A DNA stretch of 64,000 bases from Woeseiaceae bacterium (GTDB taxonomy: Bacteria > Pseudomonadota > Gammaproteobacteria > Steroidobacterales > Woeseiaceae), in NCBI GenBank assembly GCA_024640315.1, contig JAHEFF010000009.1:20316-84315 (forward strand). The letters run 5' to 3'. The position numbers and the translations under genes were made by a program. Positions 31,827 through 40,108 of this stretch are shown one piece after another. The stretch's first letter is position 1. Every line of letters begins with the position of its first letter. The notes under the pieces are model-generated. The model saw nothing but the letters and a program-made list of their open reading frames with translations. It did no database searches and was not told where the DNA came from.

Positions 31827-32911
31827 TGAACGTGAAAAGAATCAAGCCGCTGGCCGTTCTGGGCCTGACGACTCTCGTCACGACCGGTGTCCTGGCGGAG
31901 ACCAGCGCGCCTTTTGTACCGGAAGATGGCCGAATCGGTTATGTGATGACGAACCTGTTCTGGGCTGTGTACCAGACGCCTGATGGCAAAGAAGAATGCC
32001 CGCAGGGCTATAACGACGGACCGCGCGAGCAGTTCGCAAAGCTATTTCCCAATCACGAACAGATGACGGTCGAGGAAACGCAGCTCAAGCAGGAAATCGA
32101 AACCTGGCATCCGACCACGGAGCCCGACCCGCTGCCTTTCTATGATGTCGAAGGCCCTCTCTCCTGGGGGCTGAATCTGGACGGCGAAGTCGGGCCGAAC
32201 GATTTCACCCACCCGGACGGCACCGAGGGCATCGACAATGAAGTGTATCGCGCTGTGGGTTGCATCATCGGCTTCAGGGGCCCGGACGGCGTGGAGGTTA
32301 TTTTTCAGGATAAGGCCATTACGGATCGTCGTTACAACCGAATGATGATCGAACTTGGCGACGTCGACGATCTGGCAAACGACGATCACGTAACGATCTC
32401 AATCTATCGTGGTCTTGATACGCTGTTGACGGACGCCACCGGACTCAAGGCGATGCCCGGCGGATCTCAGCGAATTGATACGCATTGGGGCGCGGGACTG
32501 GTCCGGCATACTGAAGGCAAGATCGTTGACTCCGTGCTGACGACTGAGCCGGTCGCTGACATGGTGATGCCCTGGATGAATCTCGGCGTTCCGACGATCC
32601 AGATTTTCCGCGATGCCCGCTTCCAGCTGGAACTCACACCGACCAGCGCCAATGGTCTGCTCGCGGGTTACGCTGACGTTGAGAGTTATTACAAACAGCT
32701 GATCAGAAACGATTCGACACATCACCTGAGCAACGGCCAGATCTCAGGTGTTTCGCTGTACAAAGCACTGAGTCGCCTCGCTGACGCCTATCCGGACCCG
32801 GAAACCGGTGCGAAAACGGCCATCTCCACGGCGCTCGATGTCAAGATGACGCAGGTGTACATAGTGCATCCGCCAGGGGAAGCCGAAGGAGCCGATCCTG
32901 TTACACGTTAA
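31826..32911 (+). CDS. Exported hypothetical protein
   Basis: 361 residues; ATG shares bases with the previous stop and GAGGGG lies upstream. Sec signal ends VLAETSA. No family recognised. Visible features: RIGYVMTNLFWAVYQTPDG with a following Cys (KEECPQGYNDGP), a second Cys in AVGCIIGFRGPDGVEV (possible disulphide), a beta-rich middle (HVTISIYRGLDTL), and a helical C-terminal third (NDSTHHLSNGQISGVSLYKA). Fourth gene of the DUF1592-DUF1552-repeat operon, so it probably serves the same periplasmic system. Confidence 0.65.
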   Translation: MNVKRIKPLAVLGLTTLVTTGVLAETSAPFVPEDGRIGYVMTNLFWAVYQTPDGKEECPQGYNDGPREQFAKLFPNHEQMTVEETQLKQEIETWHPTTEPDPLPFYDVEGPLSWGLNLDGEVGPNDFTHPDGTEGIDNEVYRAVGCIIGFRGPDGVEVIFQDKAITDRRYNRMMIELGDVDDLANDDHVTISIYRGLDTLLTDATGLKAMPGGSQRIDTHWGAGLVRHTEGKIVDSVLTTEPVADMVMPWMNLGVPTIQIFRDARFQLELTPTSANGLLAGYADVESYYKQLIRNDSTHHLSNGQISGVSLYKALSRLADAYPDPETGAKTAISTALDVKMTQVYIVHPPGEAEGADPVTR

Positions 32912-32934
32912 GCTGGCGTATCCATTTTCGGTTC

Positions 32935-34032
32935 GTGGAAAAGACAGTGGCAAGTACTGAAACTGCCGTTGCCGGCATTCTCGCCGATTACCGCTTGCCC
33001 GCCGAGATTCCTTTTGGTGTCGAGTTCGCGCCCGTCATGTATCGCGCAGATTATTTCGATGGAGAATGGCACGCCGGTTCACTGGTGCCATTCGCCGACG
33101 TGCCGGTAAATCCCGCGGCCACGGCGCTGCAGTTTGGGCAACAGGCGTTCGAAGGAATGAAAGCCTACAAGTCGACTGGCTCACGACCACTGTTGTTTCG
33201 GCCGAACCTGAACTGGCGCCGCTTCGCCCGCTCCGCCGATCGACTTCGAATGCCGGTCCTTCCTGCTGCTCTTTTCGCGAATGCATTGTCGGCGGTTGTC
33301 GGGGCGCTGGCTGAATTTATTCCTGGCGGACGAGGACAATCGCTCTACCTGCGACCGACATTGTTTGGACTCGACCCTCATTTTGCGGTCAAGGGCAGCG
33401 ATCGTTTCGTTTTTCTGTTGATTGCAAGCCCGTCCGACGCATATTACGCCGGTCAAATTCGCATCATGATTGAACGCGAGAATTTTCGCGCGGCAAGTGG
33501 CGGCACTGGCGACGTCAAGGTTGGCGGTAACTACGCTGCTTCGCTACTGGCTAATGAAAACTGTGTTGCGCGCGGATTCGATCAGTCCCTTTGGCTCGAC
33601 CCGAAAAGCGGGGAGAATATCGAAGAGTTGTCGGCTATGAATTTCATGGCAGTCATCGATGGAGAGCTGCATACGCCTGCGCTAAGTGGGTCCTTGCTCG
33701 AGGGCGTGACCCGGGATTCGTTGCTGCGTCTGGCTAAGCACCTCGGCATCAAAGTGTCATCGCGGACGATGCCAGTGGATGAATTGGTCCGTGATATCGA
33801 AGTGGGCCGGTGCAGCGAATTATTCGCCTGTGGTACTGGCGCAATCGTTGCGCCAATCGCCGCGATAGGCGAGGCTGACGGCCGCGAATGGTCGCTGCGG
33901 GACGTCGGCCAGATGTCGTCGAAACTCCGGGACGCACTGCTGGATATCCAGGAAGCGAATTCTGATGATCCATTTGGATGGGTGGTCGGTGCGGACGACT
34001 GCGAGGCCCTGACCGCATTCGTAGAGCAGTAG
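32935..34032 (+). CDS. ilvE: Branched-chain amino acid aminotransferase
   Basis: 365 residues; GTG 32935, with a second GTG four codons on. Fold type IV PLP transaminase: FGQQAFEGMKAYKS, YLRPTLFGLDPHF, the PLP lysine in VKVGGNYAASLLANE (Lys195) and the later ACGTGAIVAPI turn. It interconverts Leu/Ile/Val and their 2-oxo acids. This is the longer, eukaryote-like BCAT II class. It follows the unknown exported protein by 23 bp but is metabolically unrelated. Converges on the M16 peptidase. Confidence 0.9.
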   Translation: MEKTVASTETAVAGILADYRLPAEIPFGVEFAPVMYRADYFDGEWHAGSLVPFADVPVNPAATALQFGQQAFEGMKAYKSTGSRPLLFRPNLNWRRFARSADRLRMPVLPAALFANALSAVVGALAEFIPGGRGQSLYLRPTLFGLDPHFAVKGSDRFVFLLIASPSDAYYAGQIRIMIERENFRAASGGTGDVKVGGNYAASLLANENCVARGFDQSLWLDPKSGENIEELSAMNFMAVIDGELHTPALSGSLLEGVTRDSLLRLAKHLGIKVSSRTMPVDELVRDIEVGRCSELFACGTGAIVAPIAAIGEADGREWSLRDVGQMSSKLRDALLDIQEANSDDPFGWVVGADDCEALTAFVEQ

Positions 34033-34098
34033 AGCGAAAACAGTTGGTGCACTTTGCCGGTATGTCGAAATAGCGGACCGGTAACTTGTATCGGGCAG

Positions 34099-36576
34099 TT
34101 ATTCCTTGACGACTATCGTCAGGCCGTTGACAAGCGCCGGTACAGTATCGAGCACATCACGATAACTGACATCGGCCAGCCTCTGCTGTAACGATTGGGC
34201 GGTAAGCGTGTCGCCGTGCCACAGCCATTGCCGGGCAAGGTCATCGGCCAGTTCTTCATTGCTTTGAGCTGCGCTCCGGGCGCGGCCGAGCAAATGGTTG
34301 CGGGCCTCATCGACCTCCGCCGGCGTCGGTGGTTCGTCCTGCAAGCGCTGTAACTCTTCTCTCAACAGAACTTTCAGCGCGTCGATTTTCCCCGGGTCGA
34401 CGCCGATACTGAGCGTCACCCATCCGCTCGTGCCATCGGAACGGTAACGACTGTCGATATAGTAGGCCAGTCCGCGATTAGAAATCGCTTCTTTTCCGAG
34501 GCGACCTTCGTAGCCGTGCGAAAGAACGTATTGCAGCAACCTGATCGCGTCGGAGCTTCTTTCCCTGGGCCCCGGTGCCGAGACGATATAGCCCAGTTGC
34601 GCCTGAGCGACCGGTATTCCGAGATTGACGACCTCTTCGCCGCTGCCAACAGGGCCGGACAACAGCACGGGCGTGGGCCGGGCCTTCAATTCGCCGAAAG
34701 CCTGTTCGAGTAAGACGAAAACTTCCTCTGCATTCGCATTGCCGCTAACGACGATGAGCGCAGGTACTGCTGCAACATCCGATCGGGCGGCTGCACCGGA
34801 CATGTAATGTTCAAAAATCTGCCCAAGCCGCACTTCGGGATGGGTTGAATCCATATCATCAGTGGACGCGACGCGACGCGCGTCATCGAGCAATTCGCGG
34901 GCTTCCCTGATAGCGTTTCCGGGTTCGCGGTCCCGACGGCGAACAGTGAGTGATGTAAATCCTTCCGCCGGTGCGTTAACCACGGCGTTTTCGGCCGCGA
35001 TGCTGGTGCCGTGCAGGACAATCTGCACGAACAGTGCCGGTGACACATCGGAATGCTGAAAAATCACCGGAATGCCGCCAGTCAGCTTGCGCTGTTCCGG
35101 TGGATGAAGCGGACTGTCATCGATCGCAATGGCAGGATGTTCGAAGCTTTTGGTGGCGACAGGAGCGGCAGGCGCCTCGATGCCAGGTTCCGCTGCAGTC
35201 TGGCGAGGCAAATGCCAGGCGATGGTTCGACGCTCGGGCGCGAGCCAGGTTCGTGCAATCCGTTGAATGTCGGCGGCGGTCACTGTCGATACAAGTCCCG
35301 GCAGGTTCAGCACGGTGTCGAGCGCGTGCAGACCTTCGAAAAAAGCGAGCTGATGCGCAGCATCCTCTGTTGTGCCGACGTCGAATACCAGCTGGTCGAG
35401 GGTTCTCGTGATTGCCCCTGACAATGCTGCTTTGTGAATCGGTTTTTGCCGGGCCGCTGCGATTCGATCGTCGATTTTCTGCTCGACCGCCGCCTCGCTG
35501 ACGTTCGCTTCAGCCGCACCGCCGATGATAAATATATAGTCCTGCGCACTGGGTGGAAACCAGGTCGTCACGTTGGCGGCCGCACCGGCAAGAAGGCTGT
35601 CGTCCCGCACCGGTGTACCCCAGTCATTTTGCAGGAAACTGATACCGGAACCGGAACCCAGGATGTCTTGCAGGACCAGGAATGCAGCAAAATCGGGGTG
35701 ACTGACAGAAGGGGCACGATAGCCAATCACAAACTGCCGTGAAGTGCTGCTTCCGTGCAGTTGTATGCGTCGTTCACCCTTTTGTTCCGGCTCAATCGTT
35801 ACGGGCAGCGGCGTCGGCGCCCGTTTTTCAAAGCCCCCAAACAGTTCCTCGATTCGGCTCAGCGCTGCAGCGGGGTCGATATCGCCAACGATCGCCAGTA
35901 CGGCATTGGCCGGATGATAATGGCGTTCATAAAAGTCGACGACATCTTCGTGTTGCAGATTCTCGATATCGCTTTCCCAGCCAATCGTATTGTTGCGATA
36001 GGGGTGCGCCAGGAACGATGTAAACATGACTGCGTCGATAAGCATTGATGTCGGGTCATTCTCGTACATATGCATTTCGGCGAGAACGGCGCCTCGTTCT
36101 GCTTCCATGTTTTTCTGTGCAATAAGCAGCCTTGACATTCGATCGGCTTCAATACGCAGCAGCAAGTCGAGATTTTCGCTCGGTACGGTCGAGAAATAGG
36201 TCGTTTGGTCGGTCCAGGTGTAGCCATGCCACTCGCCGCCGTGAGCGTAAATCGAACTGACGAGTCCTGTATCGGGGAAATTCTCGGAATCGCGAAACGC
36301 CATATGCTCAAGATAATGAGCAAGGCCGGTCTTGCCGGTGATCTCATTCCGGGCCCCTACACGATATAGCATCTGGACACTCGCGACAGGAAAATTCCGG
36401 TCTTCAAGAAGTATCACGGTCAAACCGTTGTCCAGGTAATTGACCGAAGCGTTACGAAGGTCCAGTTCAGCCTGAACGTTGCCTGTGACGAAGACCAATG
36501 CCAATACAACGGCTGTCTTGAGCGCGGAAGCAGAACGGGCGCGGATCCGATCAGATCCGATTAGATACTGTTGCAT
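34099..36576 (-). CDS. M16 (insulinase/pitrilysin-like) zinc peptidase, exported
   Basis: 825 residues from ATG 36576, which gives a signal peptide (TAVVLALVFVTGNVQA). Inverted zinc motif HYLEH at 87-91 with the distal Glu in RGAVLAEMHMYE. Two M16 halves: an active N-terminal half (about 40-460) and an inactive C-terminal half (LGYIVSAPGPRE, GYEGRLGKEAISNRGLAYYI). This is the size of single-chain periplasmic M16 peptidases that clear or process peptides. Alone on the minus strand; convergent with ilvE. Confidence 0.92.
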   Translation of the reverse strand: MQQYLIGSDRIRARSASALKTAVVLALVFVTGNVQAELDLRNASVNYLDNGLTVILLEDRNFPVASVQMLYRVGARNEITGKTGLAHYLEHMAFRDSENFPDTGLVSSIYAHGGEWHGYTWTDQTTYFSTVPSENLDLLLRIEADRMSRLLIAQKNMEAERGAVLAEMHMYENDPTSMLIDAVMFTSFLAHPYRNNTIGWESDIENLQHEDVVDFYERHYHPANAVLAIVGDIDPAAALSRIEELFGGFEKRAPTPLPVTIEPEQKGERRIQLHGSSTSRQFVIGYRAPSVSHPDFAAFLVLQDILGSGSGISFLQNDWGTPVRDDSLLAGAAANVTTWFPPSAQDYIFIIGGAAEANVSEAAVEQKIDDRIAAARQKPIHKAALSGAITRTLDQLVFDVGTTEDAAHQLAFFEGLHALDTVLNLPGLVSTVTAADIQRIARTWLAPERRTIAWHLPRQTAAEPGIEAPAAPVATKSFEHPAIAIDDSPLHPPEQRKLTGGIPVIFQHSDVSPALFVQIVLHGTSIAAENAVVNAPAEGFTSLTVRRRDREPGNAIREARELLDDARRVASTDDMDSTHPEVRLGQIFEHYMSGAAARSDVAAVPALIVVSGNANAEEVFVLLEQAFGELKARPTPVLLSGPVGSGEEVVNLGIPVAQAQLGYIVSAPGPRERSSDAIRLLQYVLSHGYEGRLGKEAISNRGLAYYIDSRYRSDGTSGWVTLSIGVDPGKIDALKVLLREELQRLQDEPPTPAEVDEARNHLLGRARSAAQSNEELADDLARQWLWHGDTLTAQSLQQRLADVSYRDVLDTVPALVNGLTIVVKE

Positions 36577-36774
36577 GTGGACCCCTGTACATCGATTGAT
36601 TTGCCCCGTCATCATGCGCCGGCTGACGGCTTTTGCAACTCAGCGGTCATAGACTGAAACAGAGCAACATTCTACACTCTCGGTAACTCGCGTAATGTGC
36701 AGATGTGCAGCATCTCGGAGGCTGTTCTGTATATTGAGCCGTAACCATCCCCAATCTTGACAAAAGAGGAAACC

Positions 36775-36969
36775 ATGGCGACTTACAAATGTGAAAAATG
36801 CGGTATGAGTGTCAACGCCACGTGCGGTCAGTGCGATGCGCCACTCGAAAATGATTCGCTTGAATTAGCTGACGGAAAAAACGTGCAGATTTCAAAGTGT
36901 CCGAATGGTCACGGCAAGATCAAGTCGCCCATGTGCTGCGGGCAGGATATGGCTTGCCCTGTCGGTTAG
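36775..36969 (+). CDS. Small zinc-ribbon-like protein (64 aa)
   Basis: ATG 36775 with AGAGGAAACC upstream; an in-frame TTG six codons earlier is less likely. Cys-rich: YKCEKCGM (7-12 region), TCGQCDAP, SKCPNGHG and PMCCGQDM. The CxxC pairs and the C-x3-H suggest one or two zinc or iron sites, rubredoxin-like in look but not in spacing. Single small gene followed at once by a strong hairpin, so it is a monocistronic unit. The family is conserved in marine bacteria in my recollection, function unknown. Confidence 0.78.
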   Translation: MATYKCEKCGMSVNATCGQCDAPLENDSLELADGKNVQISKCPNGHGKIKSPMCCGQDMACPVG

Positions 36970-36977
36970 GGACCTGG

Positions 36978-37006
36978 ATGGCCTGGTCGCTAGCGTACCA
37001 GGCCAT
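36978..37006 (+). terminator. Terminator-like hairpin after the zinc-ribbon gene
   Basis: Perfect 10-bp stem ATGGCCTGGT / ACCAGGCCAT with a 9-nt loop whose CGCTAGCG is itself palindromic, 9 bp after the stop. No clear T-run follows, so it could work in either direction between the convergent genes. Confidence 0.55.
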
Positions 37007-37054
37007 TCGCACTACCTGGCAGCCCGATTACTGTAAAATCACAAACGGCGAACT

Positions 37055-37387
37055 CTACTCCAGGTCTTCCCAGCAGATAAATATCGGATCCTCGATCTTT
37101 GAGTACATAGCGACGTGTTCTGCTTCCCCGGATTCATCATGGGACTGAATGTATTCCACGGCCCTGTCGCAATGATCGAGGTCGCGAAACGACATGATAA
37201 AAAAGTACTCATGATCCCGCTCGCTATCCGTATCCATGATTGGATGGCGTTGCCGGCGACCGATGGGGCCTGTTGATTCAACAAGATCCAATGTTGCCAA
37301 ATGGCGCGCGAATTCGTCGACTGCGCGGCGAAATTCTTCAATCGTGGCTTCCGGCTTGAGATTGAAACAGGTAAGCATTCGATACAT
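37055..37387 (-). CDS. Dimeric alpha/beta-barrel-like small protein
   Basis: 110 residues. Starts MYRMLTCFNLKPEATIEEFR, with a ferredoxin-like beta-alpha-beta pattern: strand, helix RRAVDEFARHLATLDL, then HEYFFIMSFRDLDHCDRAVEYI. This resembles Dabb/ABM-type proteins that act on small aromatic or reactive substrates, or merely bind them. No catalytic residue can be named. The gene begins 18 bp after the AraC-type regulator and is probably co-transcribed with it. Confidence 0.65.
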   Translation of the reverse strand: MYRMLTCFNLKPEATIEEFRRAVDEFARHLATLDLVESTGPIGRRQRHPIMDTDSERDHEYFFIMSFRDLDHCDRAVEYIQSHDESGEAEHVAMYSKIEDPIFICWEDLE

Positions 37388-37405
37388 ATGAGAACTTGAA
37401 TGTTG

Positions 37406-38200
37406 TTAGTGGGTGCTCTTTGTTTGCGCTCGCCGGTATTGGGCAGGGGTTTGCCCAACACACTTCTTGAAAGCGGCGTAGAACGCTGAGTTGGAATTAA
37501 ATCCAACGGTAAACGCAATGTTCAATACGGCGCTGCTTCGACTGTCGGATCCGGACAACAATTGCCTGGCATACGCGATTCGATACTGATTCAAATAGTC
37601 GAAGAAACTAACGCCGATCCCGGCATTAATGACCTGGGACAAATGGTTGACCGAGCAATTCACGGCCTCGGCGAGTTTCGGTAACGTGAGGTCGGGCCGC
37701 AGGAATATCTGTTGCTTTTGCATGATCTGCTCGAGTCGGCTTTTGTACTCGAGCAACTGTTCTGCGCTTAGCCCTGATTTCGCGTACTTGTGGCCGGCCA
37801 TTTTGGGGGGCGCAATGTTAGCGATGTTTGATCTGCGAACACTGTCAGGCCTGTCATAATAGTCCGTAATCGTCATCGCTGCGTCGCCATTTAGCGTCAT
37901 AAATTCTGCGCCGCAATAGTCGTGTGAGTGCGCACTCTGATGGCTGATTTCGAGCGGTGTGATCTTGTATTGAAATGCAATGGTGTCTTTGCTCGACAAG
38001 ATATCCCCGATCAGTTCGTATCGTTGACGGTTGTGTGCAAAAAACTGGCTCAGACTGGTGATCAGTTCATCGTGAGAACGCCGTTCGTTCTGCGGAATAT
38101 CGCAATAAAAGCCGTCGTCGGTGAGATGATCTGCCACGCCTTTTGGGTCACAGTGGTTCCAGGCGTCAAAATAGCTTTCCACGAATTTCGCTACGCGCAT
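37406..38200 (-). CDS. SnoaL-like domain fused to AraC-type DNA-binding domain
   Basis: 264 residues. The N-terminal ~125 residues look like a SnoaL/NTF2 cone (FVESYFDAWNHCDPKGVADH, LTDDGFYCDIPQNERRSHDE), a fold that usually binds a small hydrophobic ligand. The C-terminal ~105 residues hold two helix-turn-helix motifs of AraC/XylS type (LTLPKLAEAVNCSVNHLSQV; NIAFTVGFNSNSAFYAAFKK, then GQTPAQYRR). It is probably a ligand-responsive activator, with the SnoaL domain in place of the usual cupin. Divergent from the MOSC gene across 123 bp, and upstream of the small alpha/beta protein. Confidence 0.88.
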   Translation of the reverse strand: MRVAKFVESYFDAWNHCDPKGVADHLTDDGFYCDIPQNERRSHDELITSLSQFFAHNRQRYELIGDILSSKDTIAFQYKITPLEISHQSAHSHDYCGAEFMTLNGDAAMTITDYYDRPDSVRRSNIANIAPPKMAGHKYAKSGLSAEQLLEYKSRLEQIMQKQQIFLRPDLTLPKLAEAVNCSVNHLSQVINAGIGVSFFDYLNQYRIAYARQLLSGSDSRSSAVLNIAFTVGFNSNSAFYAAFKKCVGQTPAQYRRAQTKSTH

Positions 38201-38323
38201 AAGAGGGCCTCGGCAACTGAAGTCTGAGTATACATACCCGGGTCGGGTTGTAAGAAATCTCGTTCCGGTTTAACGTCGGGCACACACACCGTTGGACTTT
38301 GGCACAGATGCAGGGAGTTTTTG

Positions 38324-38908
38324 GTGAATACAATTGTAGCGACAGTTTTGTCAGTTCACTCGGGCTCAAATGACGATCTGAGCAAGGAGGCGCACTCCGT
38401 TATTCACGTGGGCCTGGATGGGGTGGAGGGTGACCGGCATCGTTCGTACCAACGTTCCACCTGGGAGGGCGACAAGCAGCCGCAGGGCACAATACGGAGA
38501 AACGAGCGGCAGTGGTCGGCTGTTTCTGCCGAAGAATTGGCCGAAATTTCTGCCGCCATGGACCTGGCCGAGTCACTGACTGCTGAATGCCTCGGCGCGA
38601 ATCTCTGCCTGGTCGGGGTGTCGCAGCTGTCCAGGCTGCCCAAGGGCACATTGCTGAAGTTTCCGTCAGGAGCAGAGCTTGTGGTCGAGGAATTCAATCC
38701 TCCCTGTCACGACATGAGCAAGAAGATCGCTTCTAAATACGCCACTCGGTCGGGTGAGCCACTTGCATCAACCGCGTTTTCCAAAGCGGCCAAGCTGACC
38801 CGTGGTGTCGTTGGCGTAGTGGAAGCGGCAGGCGCGATCAATGCGGGTGACGAGGTGGCCATCGAAATTTACGAAACACCGGAATGGTTGCTTCGTTCAC
38901 CGGAGTGA
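38324..38908 (+). CDS. MOSC-domain protein
   Basis: 194 residues from GTG 38324 (AGGGAG upstream). The MOSC signature is present: LDGVEGDRHRSYQRSTWEG near residue 30-50, ECLGANLCLVGV, and the conserved Cys in NPPCHDM. Standalone MOSC proteins carry sulphur or molybdenum-cofactor sulphur and support detoxification of N-hydroxylated bases. No molybdenum gene is nearby. Ends 1 bp from the converging T-protein gene. Confidence 0.88.
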   Translation: MNTIVATVLSVHSGSNDDLSKEAHSVIHVGLDGVEGDRHRSYQRSTWEGDKQPQGTIRRNERQWSAVSAEELAEISAAMDLAESLTAECLGANLCLVGVSQLSRLPKGTLLKFPSGAELVVEEFNPPCHDMSKKIASKYATRSGEPLASTAFSKAAKLTRGVVGVVEAAGAINAGDEVAIEIYETPEWLLRSPE

Positions 38909-38909
38909 G

Positions 38910-40106
38910 TCAAAAGTCGGGTGGCGGGGTTGCGCGTGCCCGGGCCGGTGCCCAAAAGGGCTTTTGCTTGCGAGTGCATCTAACCACCCGGTTGTACTGG
39001 CGCAATTCCTTTTCATAGTAGATCTCGGCCCATAGCTCGCCTTCCAGGTGCTCGGTTTTGATCATTGCAAGCGCGATGTTTGCCTTTACCGAGGGGGACC
39101 ACATGGCCGAGGTGACATAGCCGATTTCGCGCGTACAGCGTTTGTCCTTGTAAATGTAAGAGCCTTCGGCCGGTTTGTTGCCCTCAATATCAAGTTTCGT
39201 CAGCGTGTATTTAGGCCCGCGCTTTTGTTCCTCCAGCAATGCCCGTCGGCCACTGAAATGCGGCTTGTCGAAGTCGACCAGCCAGCCGAGGTTGAGTTCG
39301 AATGGTGTCTGGTCGTGTTCGAAGTTCACGGTCCGGAGTGCTTCATTGAATTCCATGAAAGGCATAATGAAAGCGGCTTCGAGGCGGGTCATATTGGTGG
39401 CCGCCTCACCATAAGGCTGAATGCCAAAGTTTTCGCCCGCGTCGTAGAGTTGATCCCATAGATCGAGCGCTACCGTCGGTGAAATCCAGAGTTCGTAGCC
39501 GAGATCGCCGGAAAATCCTGTACGCGACACCATGAGCGTGTCGCCATGAAAGGGGAAATGCATGATGTCGAACGGTTTGGCCGTGTCTATGCCATCCAGG
39601 CCCATTTTCTTCAGCACGGCACAGGAGGTGGGCCCCTGCAGCGACAATGCGGCAATCTCATCCGTTACGTCCGTGACCGTCACATCGGCAAAACCGAACG
39701 CGCTCTTTTCCAGCCATGCGGTGCAGGGGCTTCCGCAAGTGAGCATAAATTTGTCACTGGCCAGTTTAAAAATCGTTCCGTCGTCGATCATGCGTCCGTC
39801 GTCGGTGCACCAGACACAATAGGCGACGCGATTCAGGCCGATCTTCGTGACGTCTCTCGTTACCATCCGATTCAGCATGACCTCGGCATCACGGCCCTGA
39901 ATCTCATACTTCTGCATCGGGCATATGTCGTAGGTGCCGCAGGTATTTCGAACACAAAAATATTCGTATTCTGTGTCGTAGTAGTACTCGGCGAATTTGT
40001 AGCCATTCCACGCAGCCCAGGCATTGCGGATATTGAGCACTTCCTGCCTTAAGTAGAAGGGCGATTTCTTCAGCCGTTCGCCGGCGTATGGGTCAGTCTC
40101 GTTCAT
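38910..40106 (-). CDS. GcvT-like folate-binding aminomethyltransferase (triad A)
   Basis: 398 residues. T-protein fold: GTYDICPMQKYEIQGRDAEV, NRMVTRDVTKIGLNRVAYCV, the folate-Asp region VWCTDDGRMIDDGTIF, LSLQGPTS, VSRTGFSGDLGYELW and the C-terminal OB-like barrel with TSAMWSPSVKANIALAMI. Ends KPFWAPARARATPPPDF. Standalone T-proteins transfer C1 from an N-methyl, S-methyl or O-methyl donor to tetrahydrofolate (GcvT, DmdA, LigM are known examples). The donor here is unknown. It starts 2 bp after the type-1 oxidoreductase and closes the first triad. Paralogue of the gene at 47493. Confidence 0.88.
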   Translation of the reverse strand: MNETDPYAGERLKKSPFYLRQEVLNIRNAWAAWNGYKFAEYYYDTEYEYFCVRNTCGTYDICPMQKYEIQGRDAEVMLNRMVTRDVTKIGLNRVAYCVWCTDDGRMIDDGTIFKLASDKFMLTCGSPCTAWLEKSAFGFADVTVTDVTDEIAALSLQGPTSCAVLKKMGLDGIDTAKPFDIMHFPFHGDTLMVSRTGFSGDLGYELWISPTVALDLWDQLYDAGENFGIQPYGEAATNMTRLEAAFIMPFMEFNEALRTVNFEHDQTPFELNLGWLVDFDKPHFSGRRALLEEQKRGPKYTLTKLDIEGNKPAEGSYIYKDKRCTREIGYVTSAMWSPSVKANIALAMIKTEHLEGELWAEIYYEKELRQYNRVVRCTRKQKPFWAPARARATPPPDF

Positions 40107-40108
40107 GA

